Of a DNA stretch of 64,000 nucleotides, positions 19,168 through 27,455 are shown in pieces. Within the stretch, counting starts at the first letter, position 1, and each line of letters starts with the position of its first letter. Under the pieces are notes generated by a model, which made no database searches, was not told the DNA's origin, and saw only the letters and a list, made by a program, of their open reading frames with translations. The stretch comes from Dysgonomonas mossii (GTDB taxonomy: Bacteria; Bacteroidota; Bacteroidia; Bacteroidales; Dysgonomonadaceae): contig NZ_SPPK01000001.1 in assembly GCF_004569505.1 (NCBI RefSeq), positions 310,001 to 374,000 of the forward strand, written 5' to 3'. A program made the translations under genes and the position numbers.

Positions 19168-19222
19168 GATTCTTAAATTTTTAATAGTTATATATTAATT
19201 TATTTTATGTATTCTGTTTAGA

Positions 19223-19245
19223 TATTAGCGAAATGCGTGCCAAAA
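19223..19245 (-). promoter_or_regulatory. Sigma-54-type promoter upstream of groES
   Basis: On the minus strand the sequence reads TTTTGGCACGCATTTCGCTA. The -24 GG (19241-19240) and the -12 GC (19229-19228) are separated by exactly 10 nt, as in the sigma-54 consensus TGGCAC-N5-TTGC. The predicted start is near 19216, about 50 nt before the groES ATG. No TAnnTTTG box is seen in this intergenic region. Confidence 0.6.
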
Positions 19246-19278
19246 TATATTTCTGTCAAAACAGCAGAATCATAGAAA

Positions 19279-19292
19279 TGACAAACTGACAA
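19279..19292 (-). promoter_or_regulatory. TTGTCA direct repeat upstream of groES, possible activator site
   Basis: Minus strand TTGTCAGTTTGTCA, about 40-50 bp upstream of the -24 element. A perfect 10-bp inverted repeat (19224-19233 and 19301-19310) brackets the promoter and this site. Confidence 0.4.
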
Positions 19293-19330
19293 GTAGTCAT
19301 TTTCGCTAATGTGTTTTATTAAAATAGAGA

Positions 19331-20347
19331 TTATTCTATAACAAAGATGATGGTTTCTTCTGTCGGCGCCCAGTCATATACAAATTTTGCGTGCGATGTC
19401 GCATTGCGCACACACATGTGTGAACGGGGTGTAGTGCCTAGTGAAGGGCTGTATTCAATGAATGTGGTACTTGGTGCATTCACCGGAATACCGTGTATAT
19501 ATCCACCATTTGTAAAGCGATTGGCATAAGGAGCAAAGCCTCCTGTTTCCGTTGTGCCATCGACAAGGAAAAACATCTTTACTTTCTTCTCCTGAAGAAC
19601 AAATAGCCCCAGTGGGGTTTCTTGCTGATATGGCGGCTTATGCAAACCTGTTGTGGCGGGATTCATACTTCTTACAATCCATTTTTTATCTACTTTCTCG
19701 AGAGTGACAATATTCTCATTGTTGCGATCTACAAATATTGCATGTTTAAATTGTACGGTATCATGAATTGGTTTTACATATTTCTGAGGAACAAGCCATA
19801 ACTCTTTGGAGTCTGTTGTGGTTATTTTTCTAAAACTCCCGACATTGTCTTTGAATAGTTTTACTAAGGCACCGTCTCTGCCATAACGTTCTCCTGTAAC
19901 AGTATCCGTAGGAAGAAAGAGAGGAATCCCTTGAAATCGTTCTACCCCTAATGTGTCGGCAATGCGTTTGTATTCATTCCTTTTATATTTCTTTACAAGA
20001 GGTGCTTCTCCATTGTTATTCCGATAGTTCTGTAAAATCCCCCAAGCAAAGAATTCTTGTTGGAAATTTTCGAGAATAGCCAAGCCTTGTTTGATCTTCT
20101 CCCATTGGAACTGCCGTGTTGTGTCACGATATGGGTATGTGTCTTGCAGAGTGTATTGGTCGTAAAGAAAATCCTTCTCTATGGTAATATCTTTGGCTTT
20201 TATCCTCTGCATTTTTTGAGCATTCTTCATCAAGAGAGAATCCTGACGTAATTGGCTGAGAAATGAGTCTTGTCCGGCTTTTTCGGAACAAGAATTAAAT
20301 ATAAATAAACAAACGAAAAATAAAGAAATTGTTGTCGCTTTCATCAA
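19331..20347 (-). CDS. L,D-transpeptidase (YkuD-type) lipoprotein
   Basis: This 338-residue protein has a lipoprotein signal (FIFNSC). A long alpha-helical middle part includes ILENFQQEFFAWGIL and LVKKYKRNEYKRI. The C-terminal YkuD-like domain has His285 (YIHGIPV) and the catalytic motif SHMCVRN (Ser309-Asn315, nucleophile Cys312), the SHGC(I/V)R variant of the family. Such enzymes cross-link or edit peptidoglycan, or attach proteins to it. Met1 or Met2 could be the start. The gene is monocistronic, and the region 120 bp upstream holds a diverged GTCAC repeat. Confidence 0.85.
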   Translation of the reverse strand: MMKATTISLFFVCLFIFNSCSEKAGQDSFLSQLRQDSLLMKNAQKMQRIKAKDITIEKDFLYDQYTLQDTYPYRDTTRQFQWEKIKQGLAILENFQQEFFAWGILQNYRNNNGEAPLVKKYKRNEYKRIADTLGVERFQGIPLFLPTDTVTGERYGRDGALVKLFKDNVGSFRKITTTDSKELWLVPQKYVKPIHDTVQFKHAIFVDRNNENIVTLEKVDKKWIVRSMNPATTGLHKPPYQQETPLGLFVLQEKKVKMFFLVDGTTETGGFAPYANRFTNGGYIHGIPVNAPSTTFIEYSPSLGTTPRSHMCVRNATSHAKFVYDWAPTEETIIFVIE

Positions 20348-20465
20348 AACGTAAAATGTTTCTTGAAGTTTATATGATATAATTTAAATACCGACATTTC
20401 ATTTTTGTCACATATGATACAAACAATAAAAATGCCTGATTGTTCGATGTTTATATCTACACGTA

Positions 20466-20516
20466 AAACAAAAAGTAACAAAGGTAACACTTATTTGCAG
20501 AATTTAGAGTGTCACT
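20466..20516 (-). repeat. Dispersed GTCAC repeat, diverged copy C
   Basis: On the minus strand it reads AGTGACA, a spacer, then AAGTGTTACCTTTGTTAC and TTTTTGTTTTACGT. Order and spacing match copy A (AAGTGTCACTTTTGTCAC, TTTTGCTTGTAATG). It points toward the L,D-transpeptidase gene. The rest of the 345-bp gap (20348-20692) shows only the promoter at 20657 and AT-rich sequence. Confidence 0.5.
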
Positions 20517-20656
20517 GTTTTTATATCGAACCATCTCTTTATGAGATAATTTTAATCGGTCAAAATACAAAATAAAAGAAAGCTAAAAGTTGCAGTATCA
20601 CATATTTCGCTTTTAAGTATTAAGTGTTAAATAAGCAAGATTATGAACTATTTACT

Positions 20657-20664
20657 TATCTTTG
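20657..20664 (+). promoter_or_regulatory. -7 promoter element for the first TlpA-like gene
   Basis: TATCTTTG matches TAnnTTTG; leader about 25 nt. Confidence 0.7.
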
Positions 20665-20692
20665 CTTGATATTTACTTAATACCTCTTATTA

Positions 20693-21778
20693 ATGAAAAA
20701 AATCATATTTCTCTTTTTATCAACCCTTGCAATCTTATTCGTTTCTTGTCAGGGTAATTCTTATTCCATAGAAGGAAAGTTTTCGGATAATTCATTCGAC
20801 ACCAAAGTTGCATATTTACAAAAAATAGATAGTATCAACTCTCAGAAGGCAACAGTAATCGACTCCGCAACGATATCTGATGGAAAATTCAGTTTTAAAG
20901 GAACAGCTGATGAGCCTATGATGGGATTTGTATCTGTAGGCAAACTTGAGAATGCAGATAATGATACACCGATAGGAACACTGATATTAGAACCGGGTAA
21001 TATCAAAATTACATTTGATAAAACAAACGTAACTCTTGGAGGAACACCCAAGAATGACGAGTTTAATAATATACACAAGGTAATGAACACTCTTACCGAT
21101 AAGATATCTAAAATTACGCCTCAGGATGCGAACAACCCTGCAATAAGAGCCGAAGTAGATACTTTGCAAAAACAATTGCAGATGTCGACTTTCAATTTTG
21201 CTAAGGCAAATATTTCGAATAAAGCCGGTGAGTTTTTATTTTATTCATCAGCGAAATCATTTAGCAAAGATCAGCTAAAAGAATTGATAGCAGCCAGCGA
21301 TAGTACATTCCGAAACAGAGATGAGATCAAGGCATTGGTAAAAGAATTGGACAGAGTGAAACCTGAAGTAGGTAATCCATACAGTGATGCTCAATTGATA
21401 GATCAAAGTGGACAGATGGTATCCTTGTCTGACTATGTAGGCAAAAATAAATTAGTCTTGATCGATTTCTGGGCTTCATGGTGTCAGCCATGTATTCAGG
21501 AAATACCAAATCTTATAAAAACTTATAATGCATACAAATCTAAAGGTCTTGAAATAGTTGGTATATCAGTTGATGATGATAAAAACAAATGGACTGCAGC
21601 TGTCCAAAACTATAAAATGACCTGGGTGCAATTGGCAGATGCAACAACAATGGCATCGCAATTATACGGAGTGCAAAGCATCCCGCATACATTACTTATA
21701 GATCAAAATGGCGTTGTTATAGCCACCGATTTAAGGGGAAAAGAATTGGAAGATAAAATAGCTGAAATCCTAAAATAA
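20693..21778 (+). CDS. TlpA-like thioredoxin-fold lipoprotein with DUF4369 domain (first of two)
   Basis: This 361-residue lipoprotein has a signal ending at VSC (Cys19). An N-terminal DUF4369 beta domain (about 24-130) is followed by a helical linker. The C-terminal thioredoxin/AhpC-TSA domain (about 230-360) has the redox motif WASWCQPCIQEIP. Such proteins reduce disulfides or receive electrons in the periplasm. The neighbour 97 bp downstream has the same architecture, so this is a tandem duplication. The active-site dipeptide here is QP; in the second copy it is PP. Confidence 0.92.
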   Translation: MKKIIFLFLSTLAILFVSCQGNSYSIEGKFSDNSFDTKVAYLQKIDSINSQKATVIDSATISDGKFSFKGTADEPMMGFVSVGKLENADNDTPIGTLILEPGNIKITFDKTNVTLGGTPKNDEFNNIHKVMNTLTDKISKITPQDANNPAIRAEVDTLQKQLQMSTFNFAKANISNKAGEFLFYSSAKSFSKDQLKELIAASDSTFRNRDEIKALVKELDRVKPEVGNPYSDAQLIDQSGQMVSLSDYVGKNKLVLIDFWASWCQPCIQEIPNLIKTYNAYKSKGLEIVGISVDDDKNKWTAAVQNYKMTWVQLADATTMASQLYGVQSIPHTLLIDQNGVVIATDLRGKELEDKIAEILK

Positions 21779-21875
21779 TCTTTAAGTCATAAACAATAAG
21801 AGTTTTGTCTTTGTTTTAAACGTAACTCTTAAAAAATTAAGATATACTATTTATTAACCACTATTTTGATTTAGA

Positions 21876-22985
21876 ATGAAGAAAATAATTTTGTTTCTTG
21901 CAGCAATTGCGATACTTGCTACATCTTGTGTAGAGAAAGATGCTTTTACCATTAAAGGTAAATTACCGAATGGTACGTATGACGGACAACAAGTATATCT
22001 AAAGACTTTAGATGAGAATTGGAAAGACCTTGTGGCTGTTGACACAGTAGATGTTGTTGACGGAGAATTTGTTTTCAAAGGACTAGCCAAAGACGGTGCA
22101 AAAATACATTTCATCTCATTGGATGATGCACCTGACAATATGAACAGACCTGTTTTGGTGATAGTGGAACCCGGACAGATAGAAGTTTCTCTGGATAGCA
22201 TTTCTACAGTAAAAGGTACTCCTTTGAATAATGCTTGCCAAGCGTTTAATACAAAGAGCCAGGCTATAGAAAATGAAATGATGTCTATCTCTTCCAAGTT
22301 GAGGGATGATTCAACGAATACAGCCAATAAAGCTGAACTTGAAAAACAGTATGAAGACAAATATAATGTTTGGACAAAAGAGACTTTCGACTTTGTAAAG
22401 GAAAATATACAAAACCAACTTGGAGTTTATTTCTTATCTCGCAACTTTTATCGCTTCTCTGCCGAACAGCTTAATGAGCTTATTCCGTCTATTAAACCTG
22501 AATATAAGTCTATAGCCAGAATACAAAAGGTAGAGAAAGTAGCCAAAGCTCTTGATGCAACGTCTGTAGGGAAAACATTTACCGATATAAAAGGTAAAAC
22601 TCCGGAAGGAAAAGATATAGCATTAGCAGATTTTGCAGGTAAAGGAAAATATGTCTTGGTCGATTTTTGGGCTTCATGGTGTCCTCCATGTCGTGCCGAA
22701 ATGCCAAAACTTGTAGAACTTTATAAGCAATACAGTGCCAAAGGGGTTGAGATCGTAGGTATTTCTTTAGACAAAACAAATGAAGACTGGGTGAAAGGAA
22801 TCAAGAACCTGAATATTACATGGCCTCAAATTTCAGACCTTAAATTCTGGGATAGTGAAGGTGCTGCAATTTATGGTGTGTCTTCTATTCCTCACTTGAT
22901 GTTGTTAGACAAAGATGGTAAAATATTAGCCAGAGGTCTGAATGCTGAAGAAGCAACTAAAAAGATAGAGGAACTCTTGAAATAA
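21876..22985 (+). CDS. TlpA-like thioredoxin-fold lipoprotein with DUF4369 domain (second of two)
   Basis: This 369-residue paralogue of the preceding gene has a lipoprotein signal ending TSC (Cys18) and a DUF4369 domain starting FTIKGKLPNGTYDGQQVYL. The thioredoxin domain carries WASWCPPCRAEMP (about residue 263) and the cis-Pro loop SSIPHLML. It is expected to be a periplasmic thiol-disulfide oxidoreductase. The pair may share one transcript from the promoter at 20657, since no TAnnTTTG box is evident in the 97-bp gap. Confidence 0.92.
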   Translation: MKKIILFLAAIAILATSCVEKDAFTIKGKLPNGTYDGQQVYLKTLDENWKDLVAVDTVDVVDGEFVFKGLAKDGAKIHFISLDDAPDNMNRPVLVIVEPGQIEVSLDSISTVKGTPLNNACQAFNTKSQAIENEMMSISSKLRDDSTNTANKAELEKQYEDKYNVWTKETFDFVKENIQNQLGVYFLSRNFYRFSAEQLNELIPSIKPEYKSIARIQKVEKVAKALDATSVGKTFTDIKGKTPEGKDIALADFAGKGKYVLVDFWASWCPPCRAEMPKLVELYKQYSAKGVEIVGISLDKTNEDWVKGIKNLNITWPQISDLKFWDSEGAAIYGVSSIPHLMLLDKDGKILARGLNAEEATKKIEELLK

Positions 22986-23005
22986 TAAAAGAGCCGATCA
23001 TAAAT

Positions 23006-23037
23006 AAAAAAGCCTGTTTGCAAAAACAGGCTTTTTT
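23006..23037. terminator. Bidirectional terminator between TlpA-like and PfkB genes
   Basis: Stem AGCCTGTTT / AAACAGGCT with loop GCAA, flanked by an A-run and a T-run. Confidence 0.9.
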
Positions 23038-23053
23038 GTTACTCAATAGTATC

Positions 23054-24040
23054 TTATAATACTGTCTTTATTTTTTCTATCTCGTCATCTATATCATTCC
23101 ACTCGTTGTCGCCCACTTTAGCCCCTATCTTTTGAATTACGTATGCGGCTAGTAGAGTTCCTATTTGCCCACTGATAAAAAGTGAATAGTTTTGTATCAG
23201 TCCATATATAAATCCGGCTGCATATAGGTCTCCTGCTCCCGTTGTATCTACACAGTTTACTTTGTATGCGGGAACAAATATCTTTTCGTCTCCTTGTTGT
23301 ATCCACGATCCTTTGTCTCCAACTTTCACTATAGCTATATCTGTTTGTTTAGCTAATAAAGAGACGGCTTCTTCGGCTTCTACATTCAATAGGGCTCTTG
23401 CTTCCTCTTCGTTCGCAAAGACGATGTCTGTGTACGTAGGGATAATGTCTAGAAGAAATTGACGGTTTGCTTCCACTACATTATAACTGGCAAGGTCGAG
23501 TACAACTTTTGCTTCTGCTTCTTTGGCTAATTCGATTGCTCTACGGATCAGTGCATGGCTTTGCACCAGATACCCCTCAATGTAGAAATACTTGTAACCT
23601 TCAAAATCGGCTGTTTTAAGCTCTTCTGCATCCAATAGGGCAGCAGCACCTAAGTATGTACCAAAAGTACGCTCTCCGTCCTTAGAGATGAACGTAGATG
23701 CAACACCCGAAGGTTCATCAACCTCGGTCAGGTGAGATTTGATCTTGTATTTATTTAAGTCTTCTTTAAAGAAGTTTCCATAAAAGTCTTTTCCTACCTT
23801 TCCCAGAAAGCCGGTTTCTATTCCCAAACGGGATAAACCTACAATTGTATTCGATGCAGAACCGCCTGATATAATATTCTTTTTTAATTTATTTATTTCA
23901 CCCGATAATATTTCAAACTTCTTGTCATCTATAAGCTGCATGCTACCTTTCGGTAGTTCAAGCAGTTCTAACATCTTATCGTCTTCTATAATTGCCAAAA
24001 CATCCACTAAGGCATTGCCCATTCCTAATACTTTTGCCAT
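23054..24040 (-). CDS. PfkB-family carbohydrate/adenosine kinase
   Basis: This 328-residue ribokinase-fold kinase has the N-terminal MAKVLGMGNALVDVLA. The first PfkB signature region is SGGSASNTIVGLSRLG (about 57-72). The C-terminal signature CVDTTGAGDLYAAGFIYG (about 258-275) contains the catalytic Asp in GAGD. It resembles the adenosine-kinase-like branch common in Bacteroidales; the nucleoside or sugar substrate is not proven. The ATG at 24040 is chosen because a -7 box (24060-24067) lies inside the longer in-frame extension. Confidence 0.92.
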   Translation of the reverse strand: MAKVLGMGNALVDVLAIIEDDKMLELLELPKGSMQLIDDKKFEILSGEINKLKKNIISGGSASNTIVGLSRLGIETGFLGKVGKDFYGNFFKEDLNKYKIKSHLTEVDEPSGVASTFISKDGERTFGTYLGAAALLDAEELKTADFEGYKYFYIEGYLVQSHALIRRAIELAKEAEAKVVLDLASYNVVEANRQFLLDIIPTYTDIVFANEEEARALLNVEAEEAVSLLAKQTDIAIVKVGDKGSWIQQGDEKIFVPAYKVNCVDTTGAGDLYAAGFIYGLIQNYSLFISGQIGTLLAAYVIQKIGAKVGDNEWNDIDDEIEKIKTVL

Positions 24041-24059
24041 TCTTCTTCGTTTTTTTTTG

Positions 24060-24067
24060 CAAAGATA
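24060..24067 (-). promoter_or_regulatory. -7 promoter element for the PfkB kinase; fixes the start codon
   Basis: Minus-strand TATCTTTG, 20 bp upstream of the ATG at 24040. A longer reading frame from 24073 would start upstream of the transcript. Confidence 0.75.
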
Positions 24068-24090
24068 TTGCATAATTCAGAAATAAGGTC

Positions 24091-24098
24091 TATTTTTG
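24091..24098 (+). promoter_or_regulatory. -7 promoter element for the tRNA-Asn pair
   Basis: TATTTTTG matches TAnnTTTG and lies 25 bp before the first tRNA-Asn; it diverges from the kinase promoter. Confidence 0.6.
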
Positions 24099-24123
24099 CG
24101 TCACTTTTGAGAGAAACAAACAC

Positions 24124-24197
24124 TCTTCCTTAGCTCAGTCGGTTAGAGCATCTGACTGTTAATCAGAGGGTCCTTGGTTCAAGTCCAAGAGGAAGAG
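24124..24197 (+). tRNA. tRNA-Asn (GTT), copy 1
   Basis: 74-nt cloverleaf. The acceptor arm TCTTCCT pairs with AGGAAGA and the discriminator is G. Anticodon stem TCTGA/TCAGA with loop CTGTTAA gives GTT. T arm CTTGGTTCAAGTCCAAG. Confidence 0.97.
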
Positions 24198-24229
24198 CAA
24201 AATAAACAAGATTTCTTCCAAAAGTACAT

Positions 24230-24303
24230 TCTTCCTTAGCTCAGTCGGTTAGAGCATCTGACTGTTAATCAGAGGGTCCTTGGTTCAAGTCCAAGAGGAA
24301 GAG
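24230..24303 (+). tRNA. tRNA-Asn (GTT), copy 2
   Basis: Identical over all 74 nt to copy 1, which ends 32 bp upstream. It is probably processed from the same transcript, and a terminator follows directly. Confidence 0.97.
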
Positions 24304-24305
24304 CA

Positions 24306-24344
24306 AAAAGAGTTACATGAAAATGTAACTCTTTTGTTTTTTTT
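24306..24344 (+). terminator. Intrinsic terminator after the tRNA-Asn pair
   Basis: 13-bp stem AAAAGAGTTACAT / ATGTAACTCTTTT with a GAAA tetraloop, then G and eight T. Confidence 0.92.
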
Positions 24345-24364
24345 ATATAGATACCTCAAAATCA

Positions 24365-26737
24365 TTAATCTTTCAATAGCAGAAGAGACTGAAGATTTAA
24401 AGAGAATCTGACTCCTGCTGTTTTGTAATCGAAGTTGTTGAAAGAAGAAAATACGCCCATCCCAAACAGTCTTGTAATATTTATTGAATAGCCGATCTCT
24501 GAATAGAACTTTATGTCGGGAGTATACAATGTCTTAAAGTGTAGTCCTTCAAAAAATGGTTTTCCTTGTAGAAACGAGAGGCGTTTGAGTAAAAAATATT
24601 GACTAGCATAATTGAATGAGAGTGTAACCCAGTAATGGTTTGCCTGCAATTCATAATTATCGAGCAAAAGAAATGAGTCGAACAACGAGCCCAAGTTGAA
24701 AACAAGGTCGGGCGCACCATAAAACTGGTAATCGGCAAAGTGCAAATTTTTTCTAGGACCGACAAAAGCTCCTGCTTCAAACTTATAGTCTAGTTTATCG
24801 AAATAATTCAATCGGATATTTTGCACAGCTCCGCCTTTTATTTTTCGATATTGTGAATTGTTCGTTTGCCAAGAAGAGAAGCCCTCTTCATACTGAAGAT
24901 GAAAAACAAGGGGTGATTCATTATTCTGGATTGTATAATTTGCAAACGGAACATAAGATAGTCCTACAGAATAATATGTTCTGTCGAAACGCTTATCGGG
25001 GTTTATATTCGGTGTGATATTGTCTCTTTCTATAATCGTAAAATCTGTATTGTTATCTAATCCTGCCCGTCTTTCAACTCCAAGCCCGACTGTTAGCTTT
25101 AGCTTCTTTGTCAGATCTATATCATTATTTACTGAGACATAATCTTTCTGATAGAAAGAATTGTAGTTTTTACCTAGAAACAAAGAGCTGAAATAGTTAT
25201 TATATCGCGTTATGCTTAAGCTATTGAAATCGGCAGTATGGGAGCCGATGGAGAACTTTAGCTTTCCTGCTCTTTCGGGCAAGTAATTATACGTAAAGTC
25301 GCTTCCTCCTATAAGCCGATGTCTTGCTGTCGTATAGTATATGTAAGGGCTGATTTCGAGCTGTTGATCTTTGTCTATTTGCGATTTTAGATAAAAGCGA
25401 TTTCCGAGCCAGAAACCATCCACATAGTTATAATCTCTGAATATCATTTTCACACCACCATATCTCAACGACCACTTGCTAGAGTCATTTCCTAAAAAAT
25501 AATCTCCCAGCAACGCCTTTCCATACCAAGGCTTAGACGCTATTCTTTCTTTTAACCTAAAGTGATCGAGAATTTCCAATCGTTCTGTATTTACAGGAAA
25601 CATTCTTATGCTATCCCAAAATGTGGAATCTTGAGTATAAGTATCTTTGTTAAATGTTATTTTGTCATTGATTTTTGGTCGTTCATCTCCTCTGCTTATA
25701 ACACCTATTGCGTCTCCGCCATTATCTATCTTCTTATATTTTAGAGATGTCAGATATGTAACGTTTCCCTTATTTCCTAATATATTGATGCTTATATCAG
25801 TTTGATATGTAATCGGAAGGTTAGGGTGGCCATCAATTGTCTGATATGTGATTTGATTAACAGTTTCCAGACCTTGGAATTTTCTATACAACTTAGCACA
25901 GGTTATATTACCGTCATCTGTAATGTACAAGTCGCCGTTCAGTAATTTGTAATCATCGTATCGTGGAACAACCTCTATCTTGTTGATGACTTTGCCATCT
26001 TCCAAGTAATAGCCTTTATATTTGAATTTATAATAAGACGATACTCTCCTCCCTAAAGGAGAAATACTGCCATTGAACCAATCGGAGAATAAAGATTCAC
26101 TGAGAAGGCCTATCGCTCCTCTTGTATTCATCGCATCAGCGATATTTCCGGTGTATCCGTTTACCTTAATTTTGTAGCTATCGGGTGCTGTATATTTTAC
26201 TGCACAATTGATTTCCTGATGTATGATCTTATTCTCGAGATCGGAGACATTTACATTCTCTATTTTCTTTAAGACTGTATTTGTGAGCTCTGTTATTCTG
26301 GTTAATGTTAAGTTCCCTTTGATATAGGCACCAGCGTCATACGATGTATAAGATGCCGCTTTTCTTGTTACTTTGTTTAGTATATCGTTTCCTGTCAGTT
26401 CTATTTTCCTATCGGTATTTTGATATTCATAGAATGGATATGGTATGAGTGTAATCTCTACTTCACACGCTTTATCCTTTTGAATAGAAATAGACTGTTT
26501 CTGCGCTTTATATCCTATCTGTTTATAAACAAAAGTGTAGTTTCCCGGTAGAAGATTGATCTGGAATAATCCCTCATTGTTGGTCACCAACCCCTTTTTT
26601 TCTTCTTCTATATAGATAGAAGTATATGGGACAGCGACTCCTGAGGAATTTTTGACAAAACCTTTAAGGTATTGGGAAAAGACCTCACATGGGTATAAAA
26701 ATAACACAAAAACAACTAAAGCAAGGGTAAGCTTCAT
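24365..26737 (-). CDS. DUF5686 outer-membrane protein with carboxypeptidase-like regulatory domain (1)
   Basis: This 790-residue protein starts MKLTLALVVFVLFLYPCEVFSQ, a signal peptide. A CarboxypepD_reg-like beta-sandwich follows (about 24-105, LKGFVKNSSGVAVPYTSIYI). The rest is a long DUF5686 region of alternating beta strands ending in a predicted outer-membrane barrel (last residue pattern SLNLQSLLLLKD). The function of DUF5686 is unknown; it is widespread in Bacteroidetes. An in-frame start at 26764 is rejected because the -7 box TAATTTTG at 26769-26776 would place the transcript start inside it. A paralogue lies at 42693-45140. Confidence 0.88.
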   Translation of the reverse strand: MKLTLALVVFVLFLYPCEVFSQYLKGFVKNSSGVAVPYTSIYIEEEKKGLVTNNEGLFQINLLPGNYTFVYKQIGYKAQKQSISIQKDKACEVEITLIPYPFYEYQNTDRKIELTGNDILNKVTRKAASYTSYDAGAYIKGNLTLTRITELTNTVLKKIENVNVSDLENKIIHQEINCAVKYTAPDSYKIKVNGYTGNIADAMNTRGAIGLLSESLFSDWFNGSISPLGRRVSSYYKFKYKGYYLEDGKVINKIEVVPRYDDYKLLNGDLYITDDGNITCAKLYRKFQGLETVNQITYQTIDGHPNLPITYQTDISINILGNKGNVTYLTSLKYKKIDNGGDAIGVISRGDERPKINDKITFNKDTYTQDSTFWDSIRMFPVNTERLEILDHFRLKERIASKPWYGKALLGDYFLGNDSSKWSLRYGGVKMIFRDYNYVDGFWLGNRFYLKSQIDKDQQLEISPYIYYTTARHRLIGGSDFTYNYLPERAGKLKFSIGSHTADFNSLSITRYNNYFSSLFLGKNYNSFYQKDYVSVNNDIDLTKKLKLTVGLGVERRAGLDNNTDFTIIERDNITPNINPDKRFDRTYYSVGLSYVPFANYTIQNNESPLVFHLQYEEGFSSWQTNNSQYRKIKGGAVQNIRLNYFDKLDYKFEAGAFVGPRKNLHFADYQFYGAPDLVFNLGSLFDSFLLLDNYELQANHYWVTLSFNYASQYFLLKRLSFLQGKPFFEGLHFKTLYTPDIKFYSEIGYSINITRLFGMGVFSSFNNFDYKTAGVRFSLNLQSLLLLKD

Positions 26738-26768
26738 CCTTTGATTTCCATAATAAACTATCACCCTT

Positions 26769-26776
26769 CAAAATTA
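26769..26776 (-). promoter_or_regulatory. -7 promoter element for the first DUF5686 gene
   Basis: Minus-strand TAATTTTG; supports the start codon at 26737. A palindrome TCACATTTTTGTGA lies about 70 bp further upstream (26847-26860). Confidence 0.55.
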
Positions 26777-26927
26777 ATATTATTGTAGAATCAAAGAACT
26801 TTGCTTATTGTCAATCTTATTCAACAAGAGAAATTATAACATTTTATCACATTTTTGTGACAATAAGAGAAGAGTATGACTTGCTTTAAAACTAGTAGTA
26901 TTGATTTAAAATGTAGTTTGGTGTTTA

Positions 26928-27377
26928 TTATAAATCAGTGTAGTTAGGTATATCCGATAGATAATTGAAGGACTGTTTATCATAGTCCATTATGCAGCAA
27001 TAATGATTCAGGCCATTGGACACGATCAGATACTTAACTTTCAATACAATGTTATACCTTACAATCTGATCAAAGACTTGTTGTGTGATATCTACATCCG
27101 GCGCCTTATATTCTATAATCATCAGGGGGGATAAATCACGATTATACACTACCGAATCGCAGCGTTTTTTCATCTTGTTAAGATCTATCTGAATTTCGTT
27201 CGCAATTAGGGCTGCGGGATAGCCTTTTTCTCTTAACAAAAAGTTCACAAAGTGTTGCCTGACCCACTCTTCGGGTGTCAATGCTACAAACTTACGCCGT
27301 AAAGGGTCTAAGATAGAGAGTTTTCCACCTATCTTTTTTACATTTATATCGAAGGACGGTAAATTTAACTCTAACAT
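26928..27377 (-). CDS. HsdR N-terminal-like (HSDR_N_2) nuclease-fold protein
   Basis: This 149-residue stand-alone protein resembles the N-terminal nuclease domain of type I restriction subunits. PEEWVRQHFVNFLLREKGYP is a typical helix of the family. The PD-(D/E)xK-like core is RCDSVVYN (Asp near 73) followed by MIIEYKAP (Glu-x-Lys near 90). There are no partner hsdS, hsdM or helicase genes nearby. It is next to amn-holA, a common placement in Bacteroidales, so it is probably a core gene of unknown role and not part of a restriction system. Confidence 0.82.
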   Translation of the reverse strand: MLELNLPSFDINVKKIGGKLSILDPLRRKFVALTPEEWVRQHFVNFLLREKGYPAALIANEIQIDLNKMKKRCDSVVYNRDLSPLMIIEYKAPDVDITQQVFDQIVRYNIVLKVKYLIVSNGLNHYCCIMDYDKQSFNYLSDIPNYTDL

Positions 27378-27455
27378 TTGCTACCTTTGTTAAATCCGCA
27401 TATCAAATAATAAGGGATAGTGCTTGTTTATTAGACGAACAAAAGTAGAATTTAT

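Noticed and set aside
26928..27377. Type I restriction-modification locus
   Set aside because: Only an HsdR_N-like domain is present; hsdS, hsdM and the helicase part are missing, and the neighbours are housekeeping genes.
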